Positions 20,189-28,632 are shown, numbered from the stretch's first letter. The stretch is DNA of 64,000 nt from Candidatus Opimibacter skivensis (GCA_016721905.1 JADKHH010000024.1:104561-168560); one strand, 5' to 3'. Notes: a model not told the origin generated them from the sequence alone. A program made the numbers and translations.

Positions 20189-21580
20189 TTAAAACTTATT
20201 TAACAAGTCCTCGGTAGCTTCCCTTAGGTCTTTATCGCTAGTTGTGGCAATCTGTTCCTTCAATTGCTCAATAACAAAATCTCTATTCTTATAACCGGCT
20301 ATTTCTTTTACAATATCCCTACGAAGGTTTTTATTATCATGGTTCAAAAATGGAACTATTGATTTTATAACTCTATCATCGTTGAACCCTAGAAAGGCAT
20401 CAATTGCTGCCAGGCGGATTCCCTCATTTGAATCCATAAGGTTAGCAAATAATACCTCATACACTTCATCCGACATTTCATCGCCCCATTCACAAGGATT
20501 TCTAATATTACGGGTTGCAGTAATTCGAACACTTACTTCTCCAGACTTCGCCTGTGTCAAAAAGTAATCAAATGCCTTTTTCTCATCGAAATCCTCCAAT
20601 AGAATATAAGCTGCTTTAAATTTAAGTCTTTCGTTTGATCCATTAAATATGGAATTCACTTCATGATGCACTGCTTCCTTCTTTTCCTTATCCCAAACAG
20701 GAGATGTCCAAGATAAAGCGATGTCTACAATCTCTTCATTTGGATTTTGTAATGCTTGAAGCAACAGATCGGGGTAAAATGTATCGTCCCGTTCTGCACC
20801 AATATAATAAAGGAACCACTTTGTAAGCTCCATATTTCTTTCATTGATGAATTCCTTATATGGTGAAATTAGGTCGTCGTTTTTTGCTGATACGGTGGTC
20901 AAAATCATGCTTCCTAAAATCGTTCTAAAGGACCTACTTGGCTTACCAGTTCTTAATGATTGAACTACAAAATCTCTCATGCACTCCATTGTCCTTATGT
21001 CCTTTTCAGGCTCATGGAGCCATTGATTATACGAATCACCAGCCCGGGATAGAATAGAGGAATAGTTGATCTCATTTAACGGTTTTCTGAAAGGGTTAAA
21101 TGAATAATCATATTCATTTTGGACATAATAGATTGTAGTGGTTCCCCAGAGTGAAATTCTTAGAGCCTCAAGCCAAAATGCCATTTTAGGATTATTTTGA
21201 TCCTTGAAAAGCTGAATACTCGTTAATGCGTTATGTCCATATTTAACAATTTTATTTGCAATTCTAACTTGCCTTTTATGGTTAGGTTCTTGGCTTAAAT
21301 CATTCAAGAGTCTATCAACGGTGTTATCGAATAAGGAATCAAAACGAATAGGATAACATAATTGAGTAATCGTTAGAATATTTTCAACATTCGCATTGAG
21401 GATACTATCCATGTTAAACTTAAAAGTATCCCTATCCATAAAATAAGCCGGAAGGATTTCACTCCTCAACGTAAGTATTTCGGGTTTTTCATTAATGACG
21501 TGTAAAGACAAATATTTGGGAGTACAGCTACTGCTAAAAGCACAAATAAGAGCAATGAAGTATAAAAGACGGTTATTCAT
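20189..21580 (-). CDS. HEAT-repeat lipoprotein (probable cassette gene)
   Basis: A 463-residue protein with a lipobox (SSSC, then TPKYLSL). The N-terminal half is helical and unrecognised. From about residue 270 there are repeated helix pairs of the HEAT / PBS-lyase type, for example NEEIVDIALSWTS, DSNEGIRLAAIDAFLGF and NDDRVIKSIVPFLNHD, followed by KDLREATEDLL at the end. HEAT arrays form protein-protein scaffolds. The lipoprotein signal places it in the envelope. It is AT-rich compared with its right-hand neighbours and is bounded by attC-like sites on both sides (20014-20138 and 21627-21775). No specific function can be assigned. Confidence 0.75.
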   Translation of the reverse strand: MNNRLLYFIALICAFSSSCTPKYLSLHVINEKPEILTLRSEILPAYFMDRDTFKFNMDSILNANVENILTITQLCYPIRFDSLFDNTVDRLLNDLSQEPNHKRQVRIANKIVKYGHNALTSIQLFKDQNNPKMAFWLEALRISLWGTTTIYYVQNEYDYSFNPFRKPLNEINYSSILSRAGDSYNQWLHEPEKDIRTMECMRDFVVQSLRTGKPSRSFRTILGSMILTTVSAKNDDLISPYKEFINERNMELTKWFLYYIGAERDDTFYPDLLLQALQNPNEEIVDIALSWTSPVWDKEKKEAVHHEVNSIFNGSNERLKFKAAYILLEDFDEKKAFDYFLTQAKSGEVSVRITATRNIRNPCEWGDEMSDEVYEVLFANLMDSNEGIRLAAIDAFLGFNDDRVIKSIVPFLNHDNKNLRRDIVKEIAGYKNRDFVIEQLKEQIATTSDKDLREATEDLLNKF

Positions 21581-21626
21581 TTTTCGACTTAGTTCTCATT
21601 TCGACAATTGACATTTTCAACATCGC

Positions 21627-21775
21627 AGCTAACACGGAGATATCCGCAACTCAATATATTGCTTTCCCTTGATTCTCAGTATCTATCAGTTGCGTTTTCA
21701 GATATATTCATTGTGTGTAGCCAAACATGCGTTTTTTATATATCCCATCTGCAAAACGTATGCTTACGGTTAATC
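21627..21775 (-). other. Probable attC-like site (149 bp, weaker)
   Basis: On the minus strand a GTTAGCTGC core lies about 50 bases before the HEAT gene start. A possible partner box GATTAAC lies at the far end. The outer arms pair only partly (TAAC-CG-A ... ATACG against TAACACGGA ... ATCCG), and the inner GATATCTCC region is self-complementary. The core is convincing; the upstream limit is a guess. The rest of the gap 21581-21873 shows nothing else. Confidence 0.45.
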
Positions 21776-21873
21776 CACCTATTTCTTTTTCAATTCCTGG
21801 GATCAACCTGCCAGGTCACAATTGTCTCAAAATGAGATTTTAGTCTGATGAGCTCCTTGCTATTTGGAGTCGC

Positions 21874-22218
21874 CTAAAACCACCTCCTCCTCACCTCCAC
21901 CGAAAATCCTCCATCCTTGGTATCTAAATCCTGGGTGATGATAATTCTTCCAATTTTCTCACTACTAAATGTTGCATAACCCCGGTCTTGTAACCCGACT
22001 TCACCTTTGATTTTCTCTAAGCCTCCTTTTTCATTGTAGGCGGTTTCATCAATACGCAGATTGATATTTGCAGACTTGACGCCTTCAATAATAGATGCAA
22101 GGTCATTTTTTGTGGTGTTTCGATCAAGGACTATCCGCAAGGATGCTTTTTCAGCATTGTTCTTACAGCCGGACAGGACGCCAAAGGTGACGATGAAGAA
22201 AAATAATTTGGTTTTCAT
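21874..22218 (-). CDS. Small lipoprotein, unrecognised domain
   Basis: About 114 residues from MKTKLFFFIVTFGVLSGC, a clear lipoprotein signal; a longer start at 22254 adds twelve residues and is less likely. The mature part LRIVLDRNTTKNDLASI ... YNEKGGLEKIKGEV ... GRIIITQD recalls short beta-alpha-beta domains found at the C-terminus of some Bacteroidota M56/BlaR1-type proteins (pattern: short strand, TT-eel helix, YN-x-KG-x-I strand). That comparison is from memory and weak. It may be the first cassette of the attC-like array, whose outermost site follows it. Confidence 0.6.
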   Translation of the reverse strand: MKTKLFFFIVTFGVLSGCKNNAEKASLRIVLDRNTTKNDLASIIEGVKSANINLRIDETAYNEKGGLEKIKGEVGLQDRGYATFSSEKIGRIIITQDLDTKDGGFSVEVRRRWF

Positions 22219-22304
22219 TTTTGCAGGTTTTATCTGATTAAGGAAAGTAATCATTGGTTTTTTTACACATAGTACAAAAGCAGGCGGAATGAAATTATTT
22301 GGGC

Positions 22305-22709
22305 TTACACCGCCCTCATCTTATTCCCCTTCGCCTCATGCGTCACCTCCGCCAGCCCCAGCTTCTCCATCAGGGGTGGGACATACATCCCAAAGCGTCC
22401 CCTAAGCCCCTTCTTCAGGCCATACCAACCGCCGACCGGATTGCTCTCTGAGCGACCCCAGGCTTCAACAGTCCCTTCCTTGGCAGGTTTTTGTTCATCC
22501 GCACTGCCCAGTTCCATCCAGTCCCCATGTTTTTTGAGCATGGCATGCAGGTCTTTGAGGCATCGGTATTCATAGAGCAGGGTCGTCTTGCCGACGACAC
22601 ATACGATGACGTCTTTGCCATCTTTTATATCCTTGTACATTTCATACTCAGAGGACAAAGGCGGTGTCTTGAGCTTCCAGGGATTTTCTTTGGTTCCTTC
22701 TGCAGCCAT
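22305..22709 (-). CDS. Conserved hypothetical protein (soluble, 134 residues)
   Basis: The sequence begins MAAEGTKENPWKLKTPP and contains WGRSESNPVGGWYGLKKG and GRFGMYVPPLMEKLGLAEV. I recognise this as a conserved, uncharacterised bacterial family: a start of the type GTK-x-(D/N)PWKLKTPP and a highly conserved GSADEQKPA motif are typical. There is no signal peptide, so it is cytoplasmic. A possible small alpha/beta fold is suggested by alternating strands. It is followed upstream (22758-23120) by a DUF4180 gene on the same strand, with a 48-bp gap. Confidence 0.75.
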   Translation of the reverse strand: MAAEGTKENPWKLKTPPLSSEYEMYKDIKDGKDVIVCVVGKTTLLYEYRCLKDLHAMLKKHGDWMELGSADEQKPAKEGTVEAWGRSESNPVGGWYGLKKGLRGRFGMYVPPLMEKLGLAEVTHEAKGNKMRAV

Positions 22710-22757
22710 GAGGTTGGTTTTTTTAAAAATTAGGATAGGGAAATATAATATAATTTT

Positions 22758-23120
22758 CTATTTGGAGGAAAGTATGACCAGCGCTTCTTCAGTTGTCGCT
22801 ACAAAATTGATGTGCCTGACCTTGTTACTCTCCCTCACGAAATCATCAAAGCTCCTTGATGCATAGGCTGAGAAATCACCTGCTAATGCCAGCCTGATGC
22901 TGTAATTGGAAAACTTTTGAAGGATCTCTCCGGCCACTCCGGTTTTTAAATCAAAGAAAACAGGGGATATATCCTTGGCGTGCAGTATGATAGCATCGTA
23001 GCCCTGGTAGTAAACATTCCCCAGGAGAGTTAAGCCATCTTCAACAGAGGATATGACCACTTCATCAGCGACTATTTCCGCAATTTTTGTATCGCCAAGG
23101 TTATGCGTGATGATCTCCAT
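22758..23120 (-). CDS. DUF4180 domain protein
   Basis: A 120-residue cytoplasmic protein. The pattern VVISSVEDGLTLLGNVYYQGYDAIILHAKDISPVFFDL with GVAGEILQKFSNY and a C-terminal ATTEEALVIL helix matches the DUF4180 family, a small alpha/beta fold resembling STAS-type proteins. Members are common in Bacteroidota and Firmicutes and often sit beside regulators or stress genes; the function is unknown. Full-length for the family. Confidence 0.8.
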   Translation of the reverse strand: MEIITHNLGDTKIAEIVADEVVISSVEDGLTLLGNVYYQGYDAIILHAKDISPVFFDLKTGVAGEILQKFSNYSIRLALAGDFSAYASRSFDDFVRESNKVRHINFVATTEEALVILSSK

Positions 23121-23180
23121 TGATGACCAAGATATTGATAATGGATTTTTTTTTGGAGGTACTATTTTGGAAAGGAATTA

Positions 23181-23957
23181 TCACCTATGCTGCCTGAACA
23201 TCCACTCCATCATATGCGGATCCGCATAAGCTCCTAGCCACGCAAAGTGCCCGACTTCAGGATAGAAAGTCAGGCCGGGATGTGCTCCTGCCTCCATCAA
23301 TGCATCCGCCATCTTAAGTGATAGGTCCGGACTGGTCCCCGGATCTTCTGCGCCATGGAATATCCAGACTGGAACATGCGCAAATAAATCAGCCTTTGTT
23401 ACGTCTCCGCCACCACACACCGGCACCGCCGCAGCAAATAAGCCAGGCTGCCTCGTCAGTGCATCATAGGTGCCGGATGCCCCCATCGAAAGACCAGTGA
23501 TATATATTCGATTCGAATCAATAGGCAGCGTTGATTTCAATTCGCTAATCAGCGCCAGTAAGAGACTCATCGATTTGGTTGGCTCAGGCCGATGATGTAG
23601 TTGTCCATCCTTATCCTTTGTATAATGATCCCATCGATCATGATCCGGACATTGCGGCGCAATCACATACGCAGGATACATCATCATCGTTTTATCATCC
23701 GCATAGTTCATCACCCCCCACTTCAATTGAGCTTCATTATCAGTCCCACTTTCACCCGACCCATGCAGGAAGATGACCAGCGGATATCGCCTCGATGTAT
23801 TGTAGTCCGGCGTCAGCTGCCGATAGGGTAGGGTATCGTTTTTAGAAAAAAATTGCTTGTACTCAAACAAAGCAGGCTGAGCACTCAAGTAGTTCCCATT
23901 CTCCAGACAGAAGAATAAGGCTATGATAAAAACCCCAATGAGATTTGATCTTATCAT
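23181..23957 (-). CDS. Secreted alpha/beta-hydrolase (prolyl-oligopeptidase / PHB-depolymerase-like esterase)
   Basis: A 258-residue protein with an N-terminal signal sequence (MIRSNLIGVFIIALFFCLENG). An alpha/beta-hydrolase fold is visible: oxyanion region FLHGSGESG near 63-71, nucleophile elbow GLSMGASG with Ser157, a likely acid Asp205 (FHGAEDPGTS) and His237 (EVGHFAW). The GSGESG and CGGGD motifs are typical of carboxylesterase-like members found near glycan loci. Substrate unknown. A perfect 28-bp palindrome lies seven bases before the start codon and probably bears on its expression. Confidence 0.8.
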   Translation of the reverse strand: MIRSNLIGVFIIALFFCLENGNYLSAQPALFEYKQFFSKNDTLPYRQLTPDYNTSRRYPLVIFLHGSGESGTDNEAQLKWGVMNYADDKTMMMYPAYVIAPQCPDHDRWDHYTKDKDGQLHHRPEPTKSMSLLLALISELKSTLPIDSNRIYITGLSMGASGTYDALTRQPGLFAAAVPVCGGGDVTKADLFAHVPVWIFHGAEDPGTSPDLSLKMADALMEAGAHPGLTFYPEVGHFAWLGAYADPHMMEWMFRQHR

Positions 23958-23963
23958 GACGTG

Positions 23964-23991
23964 AAAATACTTATTTCGAAATAAGTATTTT
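23964..23991. promoter_or_regulatory. Perfect 28-bp palindrome just upstream of the hydrolase gene
   Basis: The half-site AAAATACTTATTTC is mirrored exactly around TTCGAA. The position, 7 bp from the start codon of 23181-23957, favours an operator or a leader hairpin. The T-run on its right could also make it a terminator for plus-strand transcription. Confidence 0.5.
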
Positions 23992-24001
23992 TATCTTAAA
24001 T

Positions 24002-24226
24002 CGTGAGTTGTGAAAGTTGCCTGTGCTGAGCGGAGTCGAAGTATGAGATGTGAGCGAGTGAGTTGTGAGTTGTGAATTGTGAGTGTGTGAGTAGTGAGTT
24101 GTGAATCGTGAGTCGTGAATCGTGAGTATGTCACGAACGCAAGTCGCGAGAGACAGATTAAATGCTCTGGCAGCTGGAAGCTGGCAGCTCACCACTGACA
24201 GCTGATAGCTGACAGCTGATAGCTAA
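24002..24226. repeat. Degenerate heptanucleotide array plus CTGATAGCTGACAG-type tail, copy 1
   Basis: Variants of GTGAGTC / GTGAATC / GTGAGTT recur for about 120 bp. They are followed by GAGAGACAG-TTAAATGCTCTGG and a tail made of CTGATAGCTGACAGCTGATAG. The same order occurs at 24847-25124. No gene is present. Confidence 0.75.
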
Positions 24227-24229
24227 CTT

Positions 24230-24586
24230 TCACTCATCACTCTCTTCCAGATCTTCATGCCGGTCCCCGCCTATACTGTAATAATTATTCTCCTCATCTT
24301 CATTCCCGGTATCTTCCTGATCATCATCCAGTTCGGATCCAGGCACATCCAGATCATCGCCAAGCAGATCACCATCTATCTCCAGCTCTTCATCCGGATC
24401 GATCTCCCATTTATCATTGGCAGGCTTGATTTTTGAAAGGTCATCCGGATCAATGTCCTTTTCCTCCTTCGCGCGACTGTAGATGTCGTCTTTCTTGGGG
24501 TAGGCAGGGTATCCTTTAGCTGCCTCTTTAGCAGCGTCTTTAGCTGGAGTGGTTTTCGGCTTGTCGGATGGATTTGGCTTTTTCAT
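24230..24586 (-). CDS. Acidic, disordered conserved hypothetical protein
   Basis: A 118-residue protein with a Lys/Pro-rich start (MKKPNPSDKPKTTPAKDA), a DIYSRAKEEKDIDPDDLSK block and a strongly acidic second half (DDLDVPGSELDDDQEDTG, then EDEENNYYSIGGD). No signal peptide or membrane segment. The composition predicts disorder. The pattern DIYS-x-KEEKDIDP ... DVPGSELDD ... EENNYYS is one I have seen in many Bacteroidota small proteins of unknown role. It sits alone between two repeat blocks. Confidence 0.7.
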   Translation of the reverse strand: MKKPNPSDKPKTTPAKDAAKEAAKGYPAYPKKDDIYSRAKEEKDIDPDDLSKIKPANDKWEIDPDEELEIDGDLLGDDLDVPGSELDDDQEDTGNEDEENNYYSIGGDRHEDLEESDE

Positions 24587-24650
24587 ATTATGTAGGTTTA
24601 GTTAGTATAACCTGATTGGGCAAGGAATGTTGTGTTTGCAGTTCCTATTT

Positions 24651-24800
24651 TGCCCCCGCCCCCTGTGTTGCGCTATACTCAATCTTTCGCTTGCAAACCC
24701 CGGGGAGTCATGATCTGACTACCCGATGAGATTGGAGCAGGCGAAAGTGAAAGATGGACGAAAATCTCTGTACCCCGGGGTTGCGCAGCACACAGGGGAG
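24651..24800. repeat. Module B copy 1 with a partial inverted copy
   Basis: GCCCCCTGTGTTGCGCTATA ... GCAAACCCCGGGGAGTCATGA matches module B found at 28389, 30781 and 33501. It is followed by a shorter inverted relative (TACCCCGGGGTTGCGCAGCA, then CACAGGGG). The stretch 24587-25124 holds only this and the heptanucleotide array. Confidence 0.65.
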
Positions 24801-24846
24801 AGAAATGATCAAATCGCAGATTTGGAGTTTCGAAGGGGCAAAAATC

Positions 24847-25124
24847 GTGAGACGTGAGACGTGAGTCGTGAGTCGTGAGTCGTGAGTCGTGAGTCGTGAA
24901 TCGTGAGTCGTGAGCTGTGAATTGTGAGAGAGTGAGTCGTGAGACGTGAGACGTGAGTCGAGAGTAAGTCTCGAGAGACAGCTTAAATGCTCTGGCTGCT
25001 GGAAACTCAACACTGATAGCCTCTGATAGCTGATAGCTGACAGCTGATAGCTAATAAGTCGTGTGAGTAATTTAAAATACTCTGGAAGCTGGAAGCTGGT
25101 AGCTAACCACTGATAGCTGACAGC
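24847..25124. repeat. Degenerate heptanucleotide array, copy 2
   Basis: GTGAGAC, GTGAGTC and GTGAATC units run head to tail for about 120 bp, then GAGAGACAG-TTAAATGCTCTGG and CTGATAGCTGACAGCTGATAG as in copy 1. The long minus-strand reading frame with LTTHDSR peptides across it is a by-product of a seven-base unit and is not a gene. Confidence 0.75.
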
Positions 25125-25760
25125 TCAAACTCTCCTCGCTATACTCAACCCATCCCTGATCGGCAACATCAAAACCTCCACCCTCGGGTCCCTGAACAAC
25201 ATCTCATTGTACCGATGTATCACTTTCGCATCCACATCATTCCGCTCAAAGACCACCTTGCCACTCCACAATACATTGTCAGATAAGATCAACCCACCCG
25301 GCCGCACATGATCGATTACCGCTTCATAATATTCCACATATTCCTGCTTGTTGGCATCAATAAAGACCAGGTCCCAAGTCTCACTTCTTTGCGGGATCAA
25401 CTCCTGCGCCCGGCCAAACAAACATTCAACTTTGTTTTCAACGCCTGCCATCGCAAGGTGTTTTTTGATCAGGAATGAAAACTCCGGATTGGCTTCAATT
25501 GTGACCACTTTACTTTCAGGTGAAGAGTATAGTCCTCGCGCTAGGCATATGGTTCCATAGCCGGTGAAAGTCCCCAGCTCAAGCACATGTCTCGCTTGAA
25601 GTAATGAGGTCATCAGCGTCAGGAATGCTCCCTGCACCCGGCCACTCAGCATCTGCGGAGCAATGGTATGCAGATGCGTGGATCGCTCCACTTCATTCAG
25701 GATCGCATCATGGACATTGCTGTAGTCGTCCGTATATTTTTGAATTTCAGTTGCGAGCAT
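25125..25760 (-). CDS. Class I SAM-dependent O-methyltransferase (caffeoyl-CoA OMT family)
   Basis: A 211-residue cytoplasmic enzyme. The SAM-binding motif is VLELGTFTGYGT near 60-71. FIDANKQEYVEYYEA carries the Asp expected to bind the catalytic metal, and SDNVLWSGKV is the usual downstream motif. The family transfers methyl from S-adenosylmethionine to catechol-type hydroxyls of small molecules; the natural substrate here is not known. Its start overlaps the end of the EamA permease gene by 14 bp, so the two are translated from one message. Confidence 0.88.
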   Translation of the reverse strand: MLATEIQKYTDDYSNVHDAILNEVERSTHLHTIAPQMLSGRVQGAFLTLMTSLLQARHVLELGTFTGYGTICLARGLYSSPESKVVTIEANPEFSFLIKKHLAMAGVENKVECLFGRAQELIPQRSETWDLVFIDANKQEYVEYYEAVIDHVRPGGLILSDNVLWSGKVVFERNDVDAKVIHRYNEMLFRDPRVEVLMLPIRDGLSIARRV

Positions 25761-26664
25761 AACGGCTTTGCCAGATAGGATGAATGATGACAGAGGCCAG
25801 GATAATACCTGCCCCGATGTAAAAGTTTGTATTGAGTTCTTTAAAGTCCTTGAGAATCACAAAGGCCATGATGATGCCATACACCGGCTCCAGATTGATC
25901 ACCATGATGGAGTCATACGCCGTGACCGAGCGCACCGCACGCGTACACAATACCCATGCAACACATGTACACACCAATCCAAGGATCAGGAGGTAAATAA
26001 AATCCTGCGCACTAGGTACAAATCGATCAAGCCCAAAAAATAGTTTTTCTCCACCAATCCATACACACATCGTCAGCCATGCACCAGTCATCTGCAACAG
26101 GGTCATATGTTCCGGATCAACTTCCATAATCCATTTTTTTTCATAACTCGAAAAAATCGCCAAAAGCAACGCCGCAGTGATGCCCAATATAATTCCCATC
26201 AGCACATCTCCCTGAGCACGACCGGCAATCAACACGATGCCCGGAATGACCATGAGACCGAATACAATTTCATGCGTCTCCCGCTTGCGCCCCGTGATCC
26301 ACGGCTCGATGATGGCGGTAAACAAGGATATCGTGGCAAAACAGATAAGAGCTGTTGATGCGTTGGCTAGTTTGATAGATCCAAAGAAGCATATCCAATG
26401 GATCGCCACCATGCCGCCGAGCAGATATAACTTCCGCTGGCTCCTGATCCAGCCCATATTAAGTCTTCCGGCCACGAGCAGGAACAATCCGATACCAATA
26501 CTGGCAATAAGGGTGCGCCACCACACTAAAGCACTGGCCGACAACGAAATGAGATCCCCCAGAATAGCCGTGCCGGCGAGTAGCACCACCGCAATATGGA
26601 GATCAATGTAGGCCCTTTTTAAACTCACCGGAGGAATTGTTGTTATCTTCGCACAAGTATACAC
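25747..26664 (-). CDS. EamA/DMT-family inner-membrane permease
   Basis: A 305-residue protein with about ten hydrophobic helices in two repeats of five, the EamA (drug/metabolite transporter) arrangement. LEPVYGIIMAFVILKD near the C-terminus is the typical second-repeat signature (E-P-V-Y). Members export amino acids or small metabolites. It begins the operon that continues into the O-methyltransferase gene. The promoter region is shared with the divergent peroxiredoxin gene, 40 bp away. Confidence 0.85.
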   Translation of the reverse strand: MYTCAKITTIPPVSLKRAYIDLHIAVVLLAGTAILGDLISLSASALVWWRTLIASIGIGLFLLVAGRLNMGWIRSQRKLYLLGGMVAIHWICFFGSIKLANASTALICFATISLFTAIIEPWITGRKRETHEIVFGLMVIPGIVLIAGRAQGDVLMGIILGITAALLLAIFSSYEKKWIMEVDPEHMTLLQMTGAWLTMCVWIGGEKLFFGLDRFVPSAQDFIYLLILGLVCTCVAWVLCTRAVRSVTAYDSIMVINLEPVYGIIMAFVILKDFKELNTNFYIGAGIILASVIIHPIWQSRYARN

Positions 26665-26704
26665 AAATAGACGAACCCTTCGTTAGTAACCCAATCCATC
26701 GAAC

Positions 26705-27181
26705 ATGTCCATCCATATCGGCGATAAGGCTCCAGACTTTTCTCTTTACTCATCTGAAAAACAGTTGGTTCACCTCTCTGATTTCAAAGGCAGGAATGTT
26801 GTCTTGTTGTTCTTCCCACTCGCATTCACTAGCACGTGTACGAAGGAATTGTGTTCCACGCGCGATGAGATGGAAGTTTACAATGCTCTGGATACCGAAG
26901 TTTTGGGCATTTCCATCGATACACCACAAAGCCTCGCCAGGTATAAACAGGATCATCAATTCAATTTTACCTTGCTGTCCGACTTCAACAAAGACACCAT
27001 CAAGGCATACGATGCGATCTATGAGCAGTTTGGCCACAATATGAAGGGAGTCGGAAAGCGCGCCGCATTTGTCATCGATGGCGAAGGCATCGTCCGCTAC
27101 GCGGAAGTCCTCGAGGATGCAGGAAAAATTCCGGATTTTGATGCAATTCAAAATGCTCTTCGTAACTTTCAGACAGCCTGA
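26705..27181 (+). CDS. Peroxiredoxin (AhpC/TSA, AhpE/BCP-like)
   Basis: A 158-residue thioredoxin-fold peroxidase. The active-site stretch PLAFTSTCTKELC has the peroxidatic Cys45 with Thr42 two positions on either side of the usual T-x-x-C, and a second Cys50. The PDFSLYSSEKQLVHLSDFKGRNVVL start is typical. It reduces hydroperoxides in the cytoplasm using thiol donors. Which resolving cysteine is used is uncertain. A promoter-like TATCTTCG lies about 55 bp upstream. clpS follows 40 bp downstream on the same strand. Confidence 0.9.
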   Translation: MSIHIGDKAPDFSLYSSEKQLVHLSDFKGRNVVLLFFPLAFTSTCTKELCSTRDEMEVYNALDTEVLGISIDTPQSLARYKQDHQFNFTLLSDFNKDTIKAYDAIYEQFGHNMKGVGKRAAFVIDGEGIVRYAEVLEDAGKIPDFDAIQNALRNFQTA

Positions 27182-27221
27182 ACCCATTTTAACCATATCA
27201 TTTTAAAAAAACAGATTGCCC

Positions 27222-27527
27222 ATGTTGTACGATAGCCTTTCCAAAGAACAGGAGGATGTGATGATTGAAGAGCTGACCACAGATGGTGAACAAACACAAC
27301 TCATCGTCCTCAATGATGACTATAACACCTTCGATTGGGTGATTGAATGCTTCATGGAAGTGCTCAATCATACCAATGAGCAATCGGAACAATTAGCCTG
27401 GATCGTGCATACAAAAGGCAGGGCCAGTGTCAAGCTGGGCACCCTCGAGGAGTTGAAGCCTTACAAAGACGCTTTGACTGACAGAGGCCTCAATGCCATC
27501 ATCGAGCATGAGAAGGTAAACAGGTGA
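27222..27527 (+). CDS. clpS: ATP-dependent Clp protease adaptor ClpS
   Basis: About 101 residues from ATG at 27222; an upstream TTG at 27216 is possible but less likely. The ClpS core is seen in LIVLNDDYNTFDWVIECFMEVL and AWIVHTKGRASVKLG: the NDDY motif contacts the N-degron and the following helix holds the binding pocket. ClpS delivers proteins with bulky hydrophobic N-terminal residues to a ClpA/ClpC-type unfoldase, which is not in this window. It is 10 bp upstream of aat, whose product creates such N-termini, so the pair forms an N-degron module. Confidence 0.9.
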   Translation: MLYDSLSKEQEDVMIEELTTDGEQTQLIVLNDDYNTFDWVIECFMEVLNHTNEQSEQLAWIVHTKGRASVKLGTLEELKPYKDALTDRGLNAIIEHEKVNR

Positions 27528-27537
27528 TCGTGACCGG

Positions 27538-28197
27538 ATGCCTGTATATTCCCTTGATGACGAACTGATATTTCCACACCCAATTCTCCGCGAGCCCGAT
27601 GGCCTGATGGCTGTTGGCGGTGACTTATCACCTGAAAGATTATTACTGGCTTACCGATGGGGCATCTTCCCGTGGTATCATGAAGGTCAGCCCATCCTTT
27701 GGTGGTGGCTCGCACCACGTTTGATGGTCAGGCCCGGTGATGTGCACATATCTCATTCCGTCCGCAACTATCTCAACCAAAAGAAATACAAAGTCACCTT
27801 TGACCAGGATTTTACAACGGTCATGCAGCGTTGCAGTTCAGTGAAAAGAGTAGGGCAGGAGGGCACCTGGATTATGCCGGAGATGATTGATGCCTACACC
27901 ACATTACATCAGCTTGGTTACGCTCACTCCGTTGAAGTTTGGGAAGGTGATCAGCTCGTCGGTGGCTTATACGGCATCGCACTAGGCAAGATATTTTTTG
28001 GCGAAAGTATGTTTGCCGAAAAACCCAATGCCTCCAAAGTGGGCTTTGTCACCCTCGCCCAACACCTCGATAAAAAAGGCTTTCTCTGGATCGACTGCCA
28101 GCAAGACACCCCACACATGCGCACCCTGGGTGCAGACCTCGTTGAAGAAGATGATTTCCTCGCCATTCTCCGTGAAAATCATGCTTACATCGTTTGA
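27538..28197 (+). CDS. aat: Leucyl/phenylalanyl-tRNA--protein transferase
   Basis: A 219-residue cytoplasmic enzyme of normal length. Signature segments are GLMAVGGDLSPERLLLAY, GIFPWYHEGQPILWWW, TWIMPEMIDAY, GYAHSVEVWEGDQLVGGLYG and FFGESMFAEKPNASK. It adds Leu or Phe from aminoacyl-tRNA to proteins with N-terminal Arg or Lys, making them ClpS substrates. It is transcribed with clpS, 10 bp away. A short inverted repeat (GTAGGC-gta-GCCTAC) directly follows the stop; a T-run is lacking, so it is not a convincing terminator. After it the repeat region begins. Confidence 0.95.
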   Translation: MPVYSLDDELIFPHPILREPDGLMAVGGDLSPERLLLAYRWGIFPWYHEGQPILWWWLAPRLMVRPGDVHISHSVRNYLNQKKYKVTFDQDFTTVMQRCSSVKRVGQEGTWIMPEMIDAYTTLHQLGYAHSVEVWEGDQLVGGLYGIALGKIFFGESMFAEKPNASKVGFVTLAQHLDKKGFLWIDCQQDTPHMRTLGADLVEEDDFLAILRENHAYIV

Positions 28198-28388
28198 GTA
28201 GGCGTAGCCTACAACCGTTCGGCGTAGGCTCCGCCTGCGTCTCGAACATCAAGCAAAATCATGTTCAGTTGAAGATCACGCTCAGGCGCCTCCTGGCGGC
28301 AGGTAAAAAACATAGCCATCGTTCGGCAAAGGCTCCAATCGGCAGAAGTCCGTGACTCGAAATTGTTTGAGCAACAGACCCACAAATC

Positions 28389-28500
28389 ATTTCGTCCCCG
28401 CCCCCCGTGTTGCGCTGTACTCATCCTCCCGCAAGCAAACCCCGGGGAGGCATGATTTTTCGCTCCGATGAGCTTCGACAAGTACGAGATGTAATATTGA
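28389..28500. repeat. Module B copy 2
   Basis: Begins TTCGTCCCCGCCCCCCGTG and contains GCAAGCAAACCCCGGGGAGG and CATGATTTTTCG-TCCGATGAGCTTCG. Near-identical copies are at 30781 and 33501. Each copy is followed by T units and a module A. Confidence 0.8.
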
Positions 28501-28632
28501 TTATATCAATAAAATGACCTTGGATCGGTAGAAGACTGTGACCCAAAATTGTTTGAGTTGCGGGGATTAAATCACTTCGAATAGGCACCTGACTGCCATG
28601 CTATATTGTCCGAGCCGCGAGAAAAAAAGCAT

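Noticed and set aside
22160..22180. Another GGACAGGACG word, as in the palindrome core
   Set aside because: It is inside a lipoprotein gene, is not palindromic and lacks the mirrored half.
24708..25013. 101-residue minus-strand frame with LTTHDSR repeats
   Set aside because: It is the translation of a seven-base tandem repeat; the same repeat is non-coding in its other copy.
28198..28212. GTAGGC-gta-GCCTAC hairpin after aat as a terminator
   Set aside because: The stem is short and no T-run follows; module B begins soon after.
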